A DNA stretch of 64,000 nucleotides. Source: Digitaria exilis (taxonomy: Eukaryota; Streptophyta; Magnoliopsida; Poales; Poaceae). The stretch lies in assembly GCA_015342445.1 (NCBI GenBank), contig JACEFO010001274.1, forward strand, positions 1-64,000. Direction: 5' to 3'. Each line of letters begins with the position of its first letter. The stretch's first letter is position 1. Of the stretch, positions 12,434-23,800 are shown in pieces. The position numbers and the translations under genes are program-made. The notes beneath the pieces were generated by a model, which worked only from the letters and a program-made list of their open reading frames with translations, had not been told where the DNA came from and did not search any database.

Positions 12434-12592
12434 TGTGCATCTCATGTAGAAGGCGCTCTCGCTAACGGCACCTACAACCTCGTCCCCGTCAACGAAGAAG
12501 AAGTCCCCGAGGGTGGTGCCGACATCGTCGTGATCGACCAGGAGCCTGATAGTGTTTTAGCTCAAGAAGGCAAGCCCCGTAGCATAACCTAA
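12434..12592 (+). other. Coding-like conserved segment inside element B 5' LTR
   Basis: Fifty-three codons in one frame, from CASHVEGALANGTYNLVP to AQEGKPRSIT and a TAA. The same frame is kept in B's 3' LTR (23390-23548), in solo LTR C (35061-35219, minus), and in the start of LTR D (63937 to the window end), while the surrounding LTR sequence differs far more. A stop codon lies six bases upstream in B, so a product would need splicing or a different leader. Function unknown. Confidence 0.6.
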
Positions 12593-13478
12593 CTTTAAAT
12601 CGTGCGACTATAAATTTATTTATGCTTGTGCATTTACGTTCTAGGTATTGTATGAATACCTTAGTTGCATAATTCTAGTATCTATGTCATGAAATACTAG
12701 CATGATAGGATCGATAGAGCAATGCCTTTAGGACCGTTACAAGTCGAGTGATTTTCTGTCGCTCGCAAGATATAGGAGTCGCTTGTCTTTACTTATGTTG
12801 GAATCATAAGGATGGACGGGCGGGATGGTATATGTAGATCTCCTGCCGTGTATGATAATTGGATTAAGGTCGAAACGTGTGGTTCTGTGTGTCATGTTTT
12901 TGAACGTACCACATGCATGCCGACCTATGGGAATCGGTAAGCCCGGTACCAGATTGAAGCAGCTAGGACCGATAGCCATCTCTCCTTGGAAACATTTTGT
13001 TTCCCTTGCTGTACACATGTGGATATATGCGTGATGCCGTGAGTGAAGCGGTAAACCTTTATCCTAAGGGAATGGACCCGGTGCCGAATTGTGGATTGAT
13101 GGGAAAGGTTGGAAAGTGCTTGTGCCTTCTATAGCAAGCATTGTCCGTGTGTGTTGGGTCACCCCTGGCCAGGTAGCAAACTTCGGTTCGAACTATCCGT
13201 TTCTCGCGGTTAATGAGACTGCTTGACCGCTGTGCTGCATTGAGTAACAAGTGGAACTATGAGGATGATGAACTTGTTGTATGTACTAAATTGTATTGCA
13301 CCACTTGTATGCTTAGAGAGGATGCTAATCTAGAATGGTTAACACTACTAGAATTTGATGCTAAAATCATGAAAATAAGGATCCACTCTTAGTTGCTTTT
13401 GGCAAAACAAACCCACCAGCCAAAAGTCTCTCATGTCTAGAAGTCGGTGATGTAGTTTTCACCCGATGGGTAAGTTTT

Positions 13479-13500
13479 GCTGAGTATTAGTATACTCAGC
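13479..13500 (+). other. Palindrome in element B 5' LTR, inside a possible mini-intron
   Basis: Arms gctgagtat and atactcagc flank a 4-base loop. The hairpin is bracketed by G|GTAAG (13470) and TTATTTCAG|G (13524), giving a 55-bp interval. The counterpart in LTR C (34116-34169, minus) keeps donor, hairpin and acceptor; B's 3' LTR (hairpin 24437-24458) keeps the hairpin and acceptor but has GTAGG at the donor. Confidence 0.5.
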
Positions 13501-13955
13501 CTTGCTTGTGGCTATTTATTTCAGGTACTGTTATGGATGTGGCAGTGGATTCCATCACTTGGCCTACTCAGGTTCCTCCTAGCTGGCATGTCGAGTGGGT
13601 TCTGGCCTCTGCCGAGGATCGGGAGGAGTAGCACCATGGCCGGCTTCATCGTGGTGTTGCTATTTATCGTCGTTAGTTTAATTTCCGCAGCAATGAACTC
13701 TCGTACTATGATTTGAAATTCAAACTTGGTTTGTAATAATTTGATGATACTGTTTATGTAAGCTGAATTTATGGAATGTTGTAATTTCTGGGACTCACCT
13801 TCGTGTGGGCGCGCGTGTTGTTTCCATCGTGTAAGTACATGGTTAATCGGGTATAATCCGACGACGCTCCAGCTTATTCTGGATTAAGTGCTTGACTGCT
13901 TGATTAGTGGTCCATGGGTACTTAACTTGGAATAATTTCGGAGTGGTCCCCCAAG

Positions 13956-13967
13956 CTGGCATCAGAG
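13956..13967 (+). other. Element B primer binding site
   Basis: tggcatcagagc, two bases after the 5' LTR, is close to the initiator-Met tRNA complement (tggtatcagagc) and is a form often seen in grass gypsy elements. Confidence 0.8.
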
Positions 13968-14760
13968 CCGAAACATGCGCACCAGAGAGAGCAATGGACC
14001 CTAAATAAATATTTTTGAATAAAACTTGCCAACTCTTGCTTCCGCCATGCACTTGCGATGGAATGTGATCCATAGGACCGCTAAGGATGATATATAGAGC
14101 GTGAAGCCTATGTGGGTTAAGGGATCACGATATGATAGATGGCTAATATAGGGAGAGACGAATATTGCCTAACCACCGACACTAACTTCGTAGGCCAAAA
14201 GTTTATTGGCGCGTGTGTCGGTGAGGACGAACAGGACGCTCATGCATTGTAATTCACTGAAACTCTATTGAACCATAATGCATGACCATTGAACTACCCG
14301 TCATCAAAATTTGAATAAGAACCGGAAATTGTGCTGAAAATTCTGCCGAAAACAGTTCTGTTTGTATCATCGTTTCGAACCTGAAAACCTCGTCAAACGA
14401 AACAGTGTTCAATATGAAAGTTGTCATAAATGTTATCTAGTTTGTACTGTAGAAATTTAAACGAATTTGGTTCAGTAGAATAAGAGCTATGCTTAAAATG
14501 GTAACCCCCTGTCTGCTGGAAATTTCTGGGAACAGTGAGTTGAAAATTGAATTTTTACATCTTCTTAACGACCGTTTCTGCTCAAACCTTCAACATGAAA
14601 CTTGTTTGAAATTACTTAAACAATGTTCTGGCTAAATTTGGGAATTTTTGGGTTTGTAAATGCGGAGTTTTATAATTTTTACTACACTGACCAGAATCTG
14701 TTTTTATTTCTTTGGCGCTAACCGGTTCTCACACTTGACCTTTTTGTTCAGAATGGACAC
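13968..14760 (+). other. Element B leader
   Basis: About 0.8 kb of A/T-rich DNA between the primer binding site and the orf0-like gene. I see no coding sequence or structured RNA in it. Confidence 0.5.
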
Positions 14761-15640
14761 CCACACGACCTTGCTAGCTACCCCAATGACGTCTCTTTGT
14801 CGGACTGCCTCGGATGGGAGGGTTTTCCTAGCATCCTTTGGTCCGTGTTGCAGGCGCTTGATTACCCAACCCCGCCACAATATGAGAGAACCATCCTCCG
14901 TGACCGTGGCGTGACTCGATCCCGAGTGCGTTTGGTGGTGCACCGCCACCCACCGTGTCCCAGCTCTCCCACATGGAGTGTGGAAGTCAATGGGCATCAC
15001 ATGGAGACCACTAGTGAGATAGCTGCTCTCAATGGGATCAGCTCCTTCTGCGCCCGGAACCAGGACCTTGTGGAGCATCAACTTCTTGGGCTGTTTGCAC
15101 CGGCCCATGCCGGACGACGCTCATTGGATGAGGCGCTATCTCAGTTCACCTTTGAGGGTGGCGGAGAACCCTGTCGCTGCAGCTACGCTCTTGATGAGAT
15201 GGATCCGGGCTTATCACCGGCTGCAGGCACTTTTGGGGCGGTCACAAAATGAAGCACTTAACCTTGCCATTGACATGTCTGTTCGTGCTCGTGAACTTGG
15301 AGTAGAGAGGACCTCTTTGTCCATAGAGGTGAGCACCAGGGACGCCATGATTGCAGATTTGGAGAGGCAGTTGACCGACCTCCACATAGCACACAACAAT
15401 GTCCACAACAAGATGACCCAAACAAGGGATGAGCTTGAGAACGCGCAGGGTGTCTTGGAGCATGCCAATGCCATGCTAGCTGCCCGTGATGGTCAGCACC
15501 TTCTTGAGGAGGGTGGAGAGAATGGGGAAGGAGAAGCGCCTGATTCAGACATGGACACAGAGGATGACATGCCACCCCTTCCAGCTCCACCGTCTCCCAT
15601 GGGCGGCGAGGCTACAGCTACCAACCTAGATGACTTCTAG
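14761..15640 (+). pseudogene. orf0-like extra gene of element B, frameshifted
   Basis: An additional gene upstream of gag, in the position where several rice gypsy families (RIRE3/RIRE8, from memory) carry one of unknown function. The first part reads SDCLGWEGFPSILWSVLQAL from ~14797. The second, in another frame from about 15075, contains LRVAENPVAAATLLMRWIRA, then a predicted coiled coil (~15270-15480, with RDAMIADLERQLTDLHIAHN) and an acidic, proline-rich tail ending TATNLDDF at 15640. The switch of frame lies near 15075. No enzymatic motif is visible. I recognise the type from its recurrence in grass elements, not from a known activity. Confidence 0.6.
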
Positions 15641-16265
15641 GAGCTGCGGTAGCAAGTTACTTCTCTGCATAGCCTAAATTTTGGCTTCATGATGTAATAG
15701 GTTATATGGAGTTGAGTTTCCCTTTAATCTTTTGAACAAATGTAATCCATTAGCATGGGATGTGTGAGCCCCAAAAACTTGATGAAGGTTGTAATGGTTG
15801 TGCTGAAAACATTCTGCAACTATCCTTGTTTTAATTATTAATGTATTTTCCTTTCACTTCTGGGCTATGACTTGAACTACAAAGTTGTCTGAAATTTGTC
15901 AAACGAAATGCTCACCAAATTTCAACCCCATTGGTTAAGCGAAATAAAAATGACAACCAAAACACTACAGCTGGGCCTACTGAAAAACAACAAAAACAGA
16001 GAACTGAAACTCGAATTTTTCGGCCTAGTTCTATCCTGATTTTGGTTCTGAGCCAAACATGAAAGTTGTAGAGTATGAAATTTGCGAGCTACTGACCAAA
16101 TTGGAGCATCTAACTTGACTTCTACTGGGAGATATGATTTTTCTTCCGAAACTGCCTGTTGATGTGTTATCCTTACACAGTAAACTTCATTATATGGCCA
16201 CGTTCTATCTTGTCATTGATTTATGCAAGCTTATGAATTATGGCTAATACAAGTACCTACTGCAG
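15641..16265 (+). other. Spacer between orf0 and gag of element B
   Basis: A/T-rich non-coding DNA. It ends tacctactgcag directly before the gag ATG, which looks like a splice acceptor, so gag may be translated from a spliced RNA. Confidence 0.45.
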
Positions 16266-17420
16266 ATGGCTATCACTCGCAGCGGTCACGATGCTAGTGG
16301 ATCCAACGCTAACCAGCAGGGGCTGGAAGGGCAGCAGCCACCACCACCTCCGCCACCGCAACAACCTCCAACGTGGCAACAACTGTATGCCACTCAGACA
16401 GAGATTCTCCGCAATCTACAGCATCAGCAACAGATGATGCAGCAGCAGATGCAGCAACAAGGTGGTCAACGTGCCCCTCCACCTCAAGTGGCTCGGTACG
16501 AGGACTTGTTGGCTACACACCCTCCGGTGTTCTCCAGGGCCGAGGAGCCCTTGGAGGCCGATGCATCGATTCGAGCCATCGAATCCAAGTTCTCCATTCT
16601 GGCCACGCCTTGCACTCCCAACCGCAAGGTGGTCTTCGCGGCGTAGCAGCTCCGTGGCACAGCTCTCCTGTGGTGGGAGAACTACCTAGCCCTTCAGCAG
16701 GAGAACCATGTTATTGAGTGGGAGGAGTTCAAAACTGCCTTCAAAGCCCACCACATTCCTGCTGGGTTGGTCGAAAGGAAGTTGACTGAGTTCCTGGCTC
16801 TGACTCAGGGAACCCGCACTGTGCTCCAGTACGCCCAGGCCTTCAATGGTCTGTGTCCTTACGCGGGTCATCATGCCGACTCCGATGTGAAGAAGATGCA
16901 GAGGTTCCGCCGTGGCCTCAATACCAAGCTCAAGGCCCAGCTGACCACTACACGAGTCGCCACATATGGTGAACTTGTGAAGATAGCCATTGCCCAGGAA
17001 GATGCTAACATGGTGCATAAGGCTGAGAAGAAGAGGAAGGCTCCCGCTGGACCCTCGGGTGGACAGCCTCAGAGGTTCCGCCTGGTTCCCCCGGCTGCAC
17101 CACAGGGACAGCCAAGGGCTCCTCAGGGAGGACGATGGGTTGCCAGGCCACCACAGCAGGGTGCGTCCCGTTTCCCTCCACCACCGTAACAGCAACAGGC
17201 GTCGAGGCAAAACGTGCAGCAGCCGCTCCGTCCTGGAGGTGGCTACCAATGCTTCAAGTGTGGCAGCAACAGTCACTTCATCAAGGACTGCCCACAAAAC
17301 AAGCCGCAGAACCAGCGTCCTGGAAATCAGCAGAACAAGGGCAAGCAACAGCGTGTCCAAGTCAGGCAGGGAAGGCTCAACTACACCACCCTGGCCGACC
17401 TACCTGAGGGAGCACCGGAC
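16266..17420 (+). pseudogene. gag: Element B gag, two in-frame stops
   Basis: ATG at 16266 starts MAITRSGHDASGSN, then a proline/glutamine-rich stretch and the gypsy Gag core (PPVFSRAEEPLEAD before the stop, LLWWENYLALQQE after it). A TAG at 16644-16646 and a TAA at 17187-17189 both replace glutamine codons, a pattern expected from C-to-T change at methylated cytosines. Both downstream parts remain in the same frame. The CCHC knuckle CFKCGSNSHFIKDC lies at about 17250-17291. Gag is fused in frame to pol, as usual in Tekay elements. Confidence 0.85.
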
Positions 17421-18570
17421 ATGACTGGTACCTTCCCTATCCACAACCAACCTGCTGTGATATTGTTTGATTCTGGGGCAACACATAGTTTTATAAGCAC
17501 AAGATTTCATGCAAAATATGGGTTAAAATCATATCACACCAAATCAGCATATGTGATATCAACAGCGGGAGGTAAAATAGCATCCAACCAAGTCACTCGA
17601 AAAGTACCAATCAGGCTGGGTAGTAAAGTGTTTCCTACTGATTTAATTCTGCTTGGGTTAGAAGGAATTGATATTGTTTTGGGGGCGAATTGGATGACTC
17701 AACATAAGGTTGTGCTAGATGTTGTCGAAAGGGTTGTGGTAATAAACTCGCCTACACATGGCCCTAGTGCACTATATCTGCCACACCGGAAATGTGTCAA
17801 TGCTTGTGCTTACACCATGGTAGAAACACAACTAAAAGACATTCCGGTGGTATGTGAGTATGCCGATGTTTTTCTGGATGACTTACCTGAGATGCCACCG
17901 GATAGGGACATTGAATTTGTGATTGAACTTCAACCTGGCACAACACCTATGTCAAAGAGACCCTATAGAATGCCACCCAATGAATTGGCTGAATTAGAAA
18001 TTCAACTCCAAGAACTGCTAGACAAGGGTTTCATCCGTCCTAGTGTGTCACAGTGGGGTTGTCCAGCTATCTTTGTGAAGAAGAAGGATCATTCCTTAAG
18101 GTTGTGTATTGATTACCGGCCTCTTAATGCGGTGACCCTCAAAAACAAGTATCCACTTCCCCGCATTGATGTCCTTCTTGATCAACTAGCTGGCGCCAGA
18201 GTGTTCTCTAAGATTGATCTTCGCTCTGGCTATCACCAAATAAAAATTCGACCTCGTGATATTCCCAAGACTGCCTTTTCTACCCGCTACGGACTTTATG
18301 AATCCTTGGTCATGTCATTTGGGCTCACGAATGCCCCAGCCTACTTCATGTATCTCATGAATTCGGTTTTCAAGTCCGAGCTCAACAAGTTCGTGGTGGT
18401 TTTCATTGATGACATTCTCATATATTCCAAGAATGAGGAAGAGCATGTCGAGCACCTTCGCATTGTTCTTCAAAGATTAAGAGACCATCAACTCTACGCC
18501 AAGTTCTCGAAATGTGAATTCTGGCTAGAAAGTGTGAAATTCTTGGGTCACATGGTTTCCAAGGATGGTA
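17421..18570 (+). pseudogene. pol: Element B pol part 1: protease and reverse transcriptase
   Basis: Open in the gag frame. Protease shows LFDSGATHSFIST near 17465. RT follows with KKKDHSLRLCIDYRPLNAVT (~18080), FSKIDLRSGYHQI (~18210), FGLTNAPAYFM and the catalytic FIDD at 18402-18413 followed by ILIYSK. The frame breaks at about 18572, in the connection domain (SKDGI), where two bases are missing; pol continues in another frame at 18575. Apart from this it is uninterrupted from 17190, which suggests a fairly young copy. Confidence 0.87.
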
Positions 18571-20515
18571 TCCGTGGATCCGACCAAGGTGCAAGAGGTG
18601 ATGGATTGGCAACCACCTATCTCTGTCTATGAGATTCAGAGTTTTCTGAGCCTAGCTGGTTACTACCGCCGCTTCATTCCGGATTTCTCTCGGATTGCTA
18701 AACCCATGACCGAACTCTTAAAGAAGGGAGTCAAATTTAAGTGGAGTGACAAATGTGAAGAAGCTTTCCACACTTTGAGAAAACATATAACTTCAGCCCC
18801 AGTTTTAGCTCAACCCGACAGCACCAAGCCCTATGATGTCTATTGCGATGCTTCAGGCACCGGACTTGGTTGTGTTCTTATGCAAGAGAACCGAGTCATT
18901 GCTTATGCTTCCCGAGCACTCCGGCCGCATGAGCAAAATTACCGTACGCATGATCTTGAGTTAGCAGCGGTAATTCATGCTCTCAAGATTTGGAGACACT
19001 ACCTGATGGGTGTTCCATGTAACGTTTACACCGATCACAAAAGCCTCAAATACGTCTTCACTCAGGCACACTTGAACATGAGGCAGCGAAGATGGTTGGA
19101 GTTAGCAAAGGACTATGATCTTAGTGTGCATTATCACCCCGGGAAGGCTAATATGGTTGCGGATGCACTAAGCCGCAAGGCTCGCTGTCACTGCCTTTCC
19201 ATGGAGTCCTACGCGGACACCTTGTGCCATAAAATGGCAAAGCTCAACTTGGAGATTGTTCCTCACGGATACATCAACCATATCTCTGTCGAACCAACCT
19301 TGCACGATCAAATTGTTGAGGCCCAATTAAATGATGCAAAGATTAAAATCCTCAAGAGAAAATTGGCAAAAGAGAAGGTAAAGGAAAAATATAAATGTTT
19401 CCGGCTAGATGGGCAGGGAGTGATGAGGTTTGGACATCGGATAGTGGTGCCCAAGAACACTGAACTCCGAAGGAAAATTATGGATGAAGCTCATCTCTCC
19501 AAATTTTATATCCATCCCGGTAGCACCAAAATGTACCAAGATCTGAAACAAAACTTTTGGTGGACTAGGATGAAGCGGGAGATTGCCACGTATGTGTCGG
19601 AATGTGACACGTGTCAGCGGGTAAAGGCTAGCCACTTGAAGGTAGCAGGCACTCTTCAACCTCTACCTATTCCCTCATGGGAGTGGGAGGATATAAGCAT
19701 GGACTTCATTGTTGGACTTCCCAGAACCCCTCAGGGGCATGACTCCATTTGGGTAATTGTGGACCGCCTCACCATGACCGCACATTTTATTCCGGTCAAT
19801 ATCGCTTATACCGCTAGGAGGTACGCTGAAATCTATTTGGAATGGATCGTTTGTCTACATGGGGTATCCAAGACGATAATTTCAGATCGTGGTACTCAAT
19901 TTTTGGCACGCTTTTGGGAACAATTGCAACTATCCCTAGGCACAAAGCTGATCCGTAGTTCAGCGTATCACCCTCAAATCAACGGGCAGACGGAAAGGGT
20001 AAATCAAATACTTGAAGATATTCTTCGAGCTTGTGTCATCCATTATGGGAAAAACTGGGAGAAATGTTTATCCCTGGCTGAATTCTCTTATAACAACAGC
20101 TACCAAGCGAGTCTTAAAATGGCACCTTTCGAAGCCTTGTATGGTAGAAGATGTCGGACACCGTTGTGTTGGTCCCAGGCAGGCGAGAGGTACGCATACG
20201 GCCCTGACCTTGTGAAGGAAGCGGAAGAAAAGGTTAGGATCATCCGTGAAAACTTGAGAACCGCACAATCGCGGCAAAAGAGTTACTTTGATCAAAGGCG
20301 GAACCCACTTCAGTTCGAAGCCGGTGATCATGTGTATCTCAAGGTCTCCCCGACCAAGGGTGTGCAAAGGTTTGGGTTGAAAGGAAAACTTGCACCTCGC
20401 TACATTGGCCCATATGAAATCACTCAACAATATGGACTAGTAGCATACCGTGTGAAGCTTCCCGAGAAGCTCTCTGCCGTGCACAGTGTATTCCATGTCT
20501 CCCAACTCAAGAAAT
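18571..20515 (+). CDS. pol: Element B pol part 2: RNase H and integrase
   Basis: Open for about 650 codons. The end of RT (SVDPTKVQEVMDW) leads into RNase H (YCDASGTGLGCVLMQ ~18841; DALSRKARC ~19160). Integrase has the HHCC zinc domain (HLSKFYIHPGSTKM ~19491 to CDTCQ ~19612) and the DDE core: D in SMDFIVGLP (~19698), D in ISDRGTQF (~19880), E in GQTERVNQ (~19985). The C-terminal domain includes GDHVYLKVSPTKGVQRFG. The frame is lost again at ~20515 by a two-base deletion after SQLKKCL, just before the chromodomain. Confidence 0.88.
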
Positions 20516-20761
20516 GTCTTCGTTCCGACCGAGGTTGCTGAGCAAGAAGAACTCTCGGTTGAACCGGATCTTTCTTATGATGAGCATCCCATCAAGATCC
20601 TCGATGAGAAGGAGAGACAAACACGAAGAAGAGAAGTTAAAATTCAGTGGAGTCATCACTCCGAGGATGAAGCCACATGGGAAACCGAGGACTATCTTAA
20701 AAAGAACTTCCCTGACATCCTTCCTAAGACCAAGGTACCTCTCTCTCTACCATGTCCCTAA
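20516..20761 (+). pseudogene. Element B chromodomain (C-terminus of pol), frameshifted off
   Basis: In a third frame, VPTEVAEQEELSVEPDLSYD leads to HPIKILDEKERQTRRR and VKIQWSHHSEDEATWETEDY at about 20585-20722, followed by a TAA at 20759-20761. This is the integrase-linked chromodomain of chromoviruses, which reads histone marks and biases insertion to heterochromatin (family knowledge). Trp in IQW and in ATWE are parts of the usual fold. Confidence 0.87.
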
Positions 20762-20793
20762 GCAATATCGAATCTCGGGGCGAGATTCCTTTT

Positions 20794-20806
20794 AAGGGGG
20801 GAAGGC
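20794..20806 (+). other. Element B polypurine tract
   Basis: aaggggggaaggc immediately before the 3' LTR start TGTGACATCC. Confidence 0.82.
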
Positions 20807-23800
20807 TGTGACATCCCTGATGTTAGTACTCTAGAAACACAATCAAAACAGGATTAAGGGTAGCAATGGTGGAAGCACACAAAATTTGATCAAAATTTGA
20901 AATTTAAATTCAAACAAAGGCCTTTTTGACACCCAACTGAAATCTCAAGAATTTTGTACTAAACTTAAAAATCTCCAAAAATAAAAATTGTTTTTCATCA
21001 TAAATAAGGCCTAGTCACTGTTGGAAACTTTTATAAATTTTGCAGTTAAGCCCCTCAAAAACTCGAAAAACTGTGCTGAACGCCTGTTCGAAAATGGCCT
21101 GTTTGAGCTTGAAAAATTTGAAATTTCAGGTTCACCCCAAAAATAAAGTTGTGTCCCACATTTCAAGCTCCAACTTTTGTATTTGCACTTTTTGAAGTGT
21201 AGTTCAAATTTTCAGAGTTAAACCCGTTGCACCGGGGATGCTCCATGGGCGTCGCGACAAGCGCCCTCTCGGGCCAGTAGTGGCCGCCAGCGGCCACCAC
21301 GTGGCCGGCGAGCGGCGGCGACCTCGCCGAGCCGGCCAGAGCCACGGCAGCAGCGTCCCACTTGCCTGCGCACACGCCAGCGCCCACGCCCGGTCTTTTC
21401 CCGCATTCTGTCGACGTCGTCGCGCGGCGCGCCATCATGGCGGCCGAGCTCACCATTGGCCGCGACGCAGCACGTCGAGCCAAGCCTCCCAGCAGCAGAT
21501 TCGAGCCCGCTTCGCGCCAAACAGCAACGCCAGAGGATCTTCACTCGCCCACGCCACGATCTTCCTCCCCCAACCCACGGCCATGCTCTGCCCGAGCTGT
21601 CAGAGCCATCAATGGCGGCTCCGACAGCCCGAGCTCGCGTGGACGCCATCCCTGAGCTGCCCAGCCCTCGCTAGCTGCTCCAAACCACTGCCAAGTGACT
21701 CTAATTTCCATCCTCGCCCAGCGCCCTGCCTTTCTCCTCCTCCTCGCGCTCCCTCACCCCTTCTTCCACATCCGGCCGCCGTGACCCGAGCTTGAGCTCT
21801 TGCCGTTGCGGGCCGAAATTACCCTCGCTCCCTCCATAAATCTCCAATCCACTGCACCCATAGCTCACCCACTATGTTAGCTAGCCTCTCGAACCATTCC
21901 CAACCAAAACCGAGCACTACTCGCCGAAAATCGAACAGATTTCTCGCCGTTGCTCCATTTCCGCCCCCGAGCTCCACCTCCACGCCGAGCCCCATCTTTC
22001 GATCGTCCCCGTCGCCGCCAAGTACCTCGATGAGCTCCGCCTCACTCCGGTGAAGCTTTCAAGCCACGCCGCGCCTCGTCTCGACCCCCGTAGCCGGCTA
22101 TCGACGTCGCTGGAGCAAGCCGCTCCGCCGCTCACCGTCGACGAGCCTCGCCACTGCACCACCGGCCTCGAGACCTACCCCAAACGACGCGCGGTGAGCC
22201 CCTCATCATTTCCCCCAACTTTCCCCGCGCTAGTTCGCCGTCTCCTCGCCGGCGTAACAACGCCGACGAGCCAAGGACCGAGATGCGTTCCCCTTTTTAG
22301 TTCTAGGGTCCTCTGTGTAATTTCAGGGACTTGTTCACAAGAGTTTAAAAAGTTTAGGGTCCCCGGCGTAAAAGAGATTCTTAAACTTAGATCCATTTTT
22401 CTGAGATTTTGTAAAATCCACTAAAAATCGCAGAAAAATTGGAAAAATGCACAAAAATACTCCCTGGACTCGTGAGGTTGTAAACTCCAATCTCATGTTA
22501 GCATGTATACACTTTTGGTGAGTAGTTTTTGAATTAAAATTCAAACTCAGTTTTTAGAATCTTGTGCACCATTTCAAATCCTGAGCTCTTCTGGAGCTGA
22601 ACTTTGGATATGTTGCTTGTGATGCCTTTAGACACTTTGTGTCCAAAGGAGACCTAAAAATATGGACTGTAGCTTTAGTTATGATTTATTTTGTGATTCC
22701 TATTCTAGTTTAGTTCTGCAATTATCAAAAATAATCCATGCAGTCAAAAATCACCATCTTTCGCCAGAGGTCTAGGAACTCATTTGTACATGTGGTAAAA
22801 ATAGATGTTGGTTTTCGGATAGAAAATTATTGAGGGTTGTCCAAGTGTTATTTTTAGCCACCACTTGGTCAGAGCCTCCCTTTCACTCATGTATAGCTCT
22901 CGTAAAGAAATCTCCTGTTTTGGAAGTAGTTTTAATTTTATATGAATTAATCTTGTTTCCTAGGACAACAACTTGCTCCATTTTTAATAAATTCTGTGTA
23001 GCTCAGTTTTAGCTAAATTTTGGAGTGAGCCTAACTCTTATACTCCACTAGCTGTCGTAACGTTTATGGATAAAAAGGATGAACAGAAACAGAGAAACAA
23101 AAATGAGAAGAAACTAGATTAGAATTGAGTTTATAAAAAAGAAATAGATCACTTTTGTTAATTGGAATAAATGTGGAGCATGTGAAATCTAAATTCCAGA
23201 ACTGTACCCTTGCTTAAAAATAATAATTGGAATTGTTGTATACGCGTACACAATTACCATCATGAAGACATAAAAATTTCCACACACCTCCTCTAAGTTT
23301 GTGAAGGAGAAAATAGTTCACTAGTATGTCTAGGTGAATATGGCCTTCAAGGCCATGTATTTAGATCACTTAGGCAGCCACCTTAAAGTTGTGCATCTCA
23401 TGTAGAAGGCGCTCTCGCTGACGGCACCTACAACCTCGTCCCCGTCAACAAAGAAGAAGTCCCCGAGGGTGGTGCCGGCATCGTCATGATCGACCAGGAG
23501 CCTGACAGCATTTTAGCTCAAGAAGGCAAGCCCTGGAGCATAACCTAACTTTAAATCGCGCAACTATGAATTTATTTATGCTTGTACATTTACGTTCTAG
23601 GTATTGTATGAATACCTTAGTTGCATAATTCTAGTAACTATGTCTTGAAATACTAGCATGATAGGATCGATAGAGCAATGCCTTTAGGACCGTTACAAGT
23701 CGAGTGATTTCCTGTCGCTCGCGAGATATAGGAGTCGCTTGTCTTTACTTATGTTGGAATCATAAGAATGGACGGGCGGGATGGTATGTGTAGATCTCCC

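Larger units (their letters stand above)
9807..13953 (+). repeat. Element B 5' LTR (4147 bp)
   Basis: Aligns over its whole length with 20807-24913. It contains a GC-rich block (10220-11250), A/T-rich DNA (11400-12400), a coding-like segment (12434-12592) and a hairpin (13479-13500). It ends gagtggtcccccA just before the primer binding site. The short open frames in the GC-rich block occur on both strands and have no domain. Confidence 0.9.
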
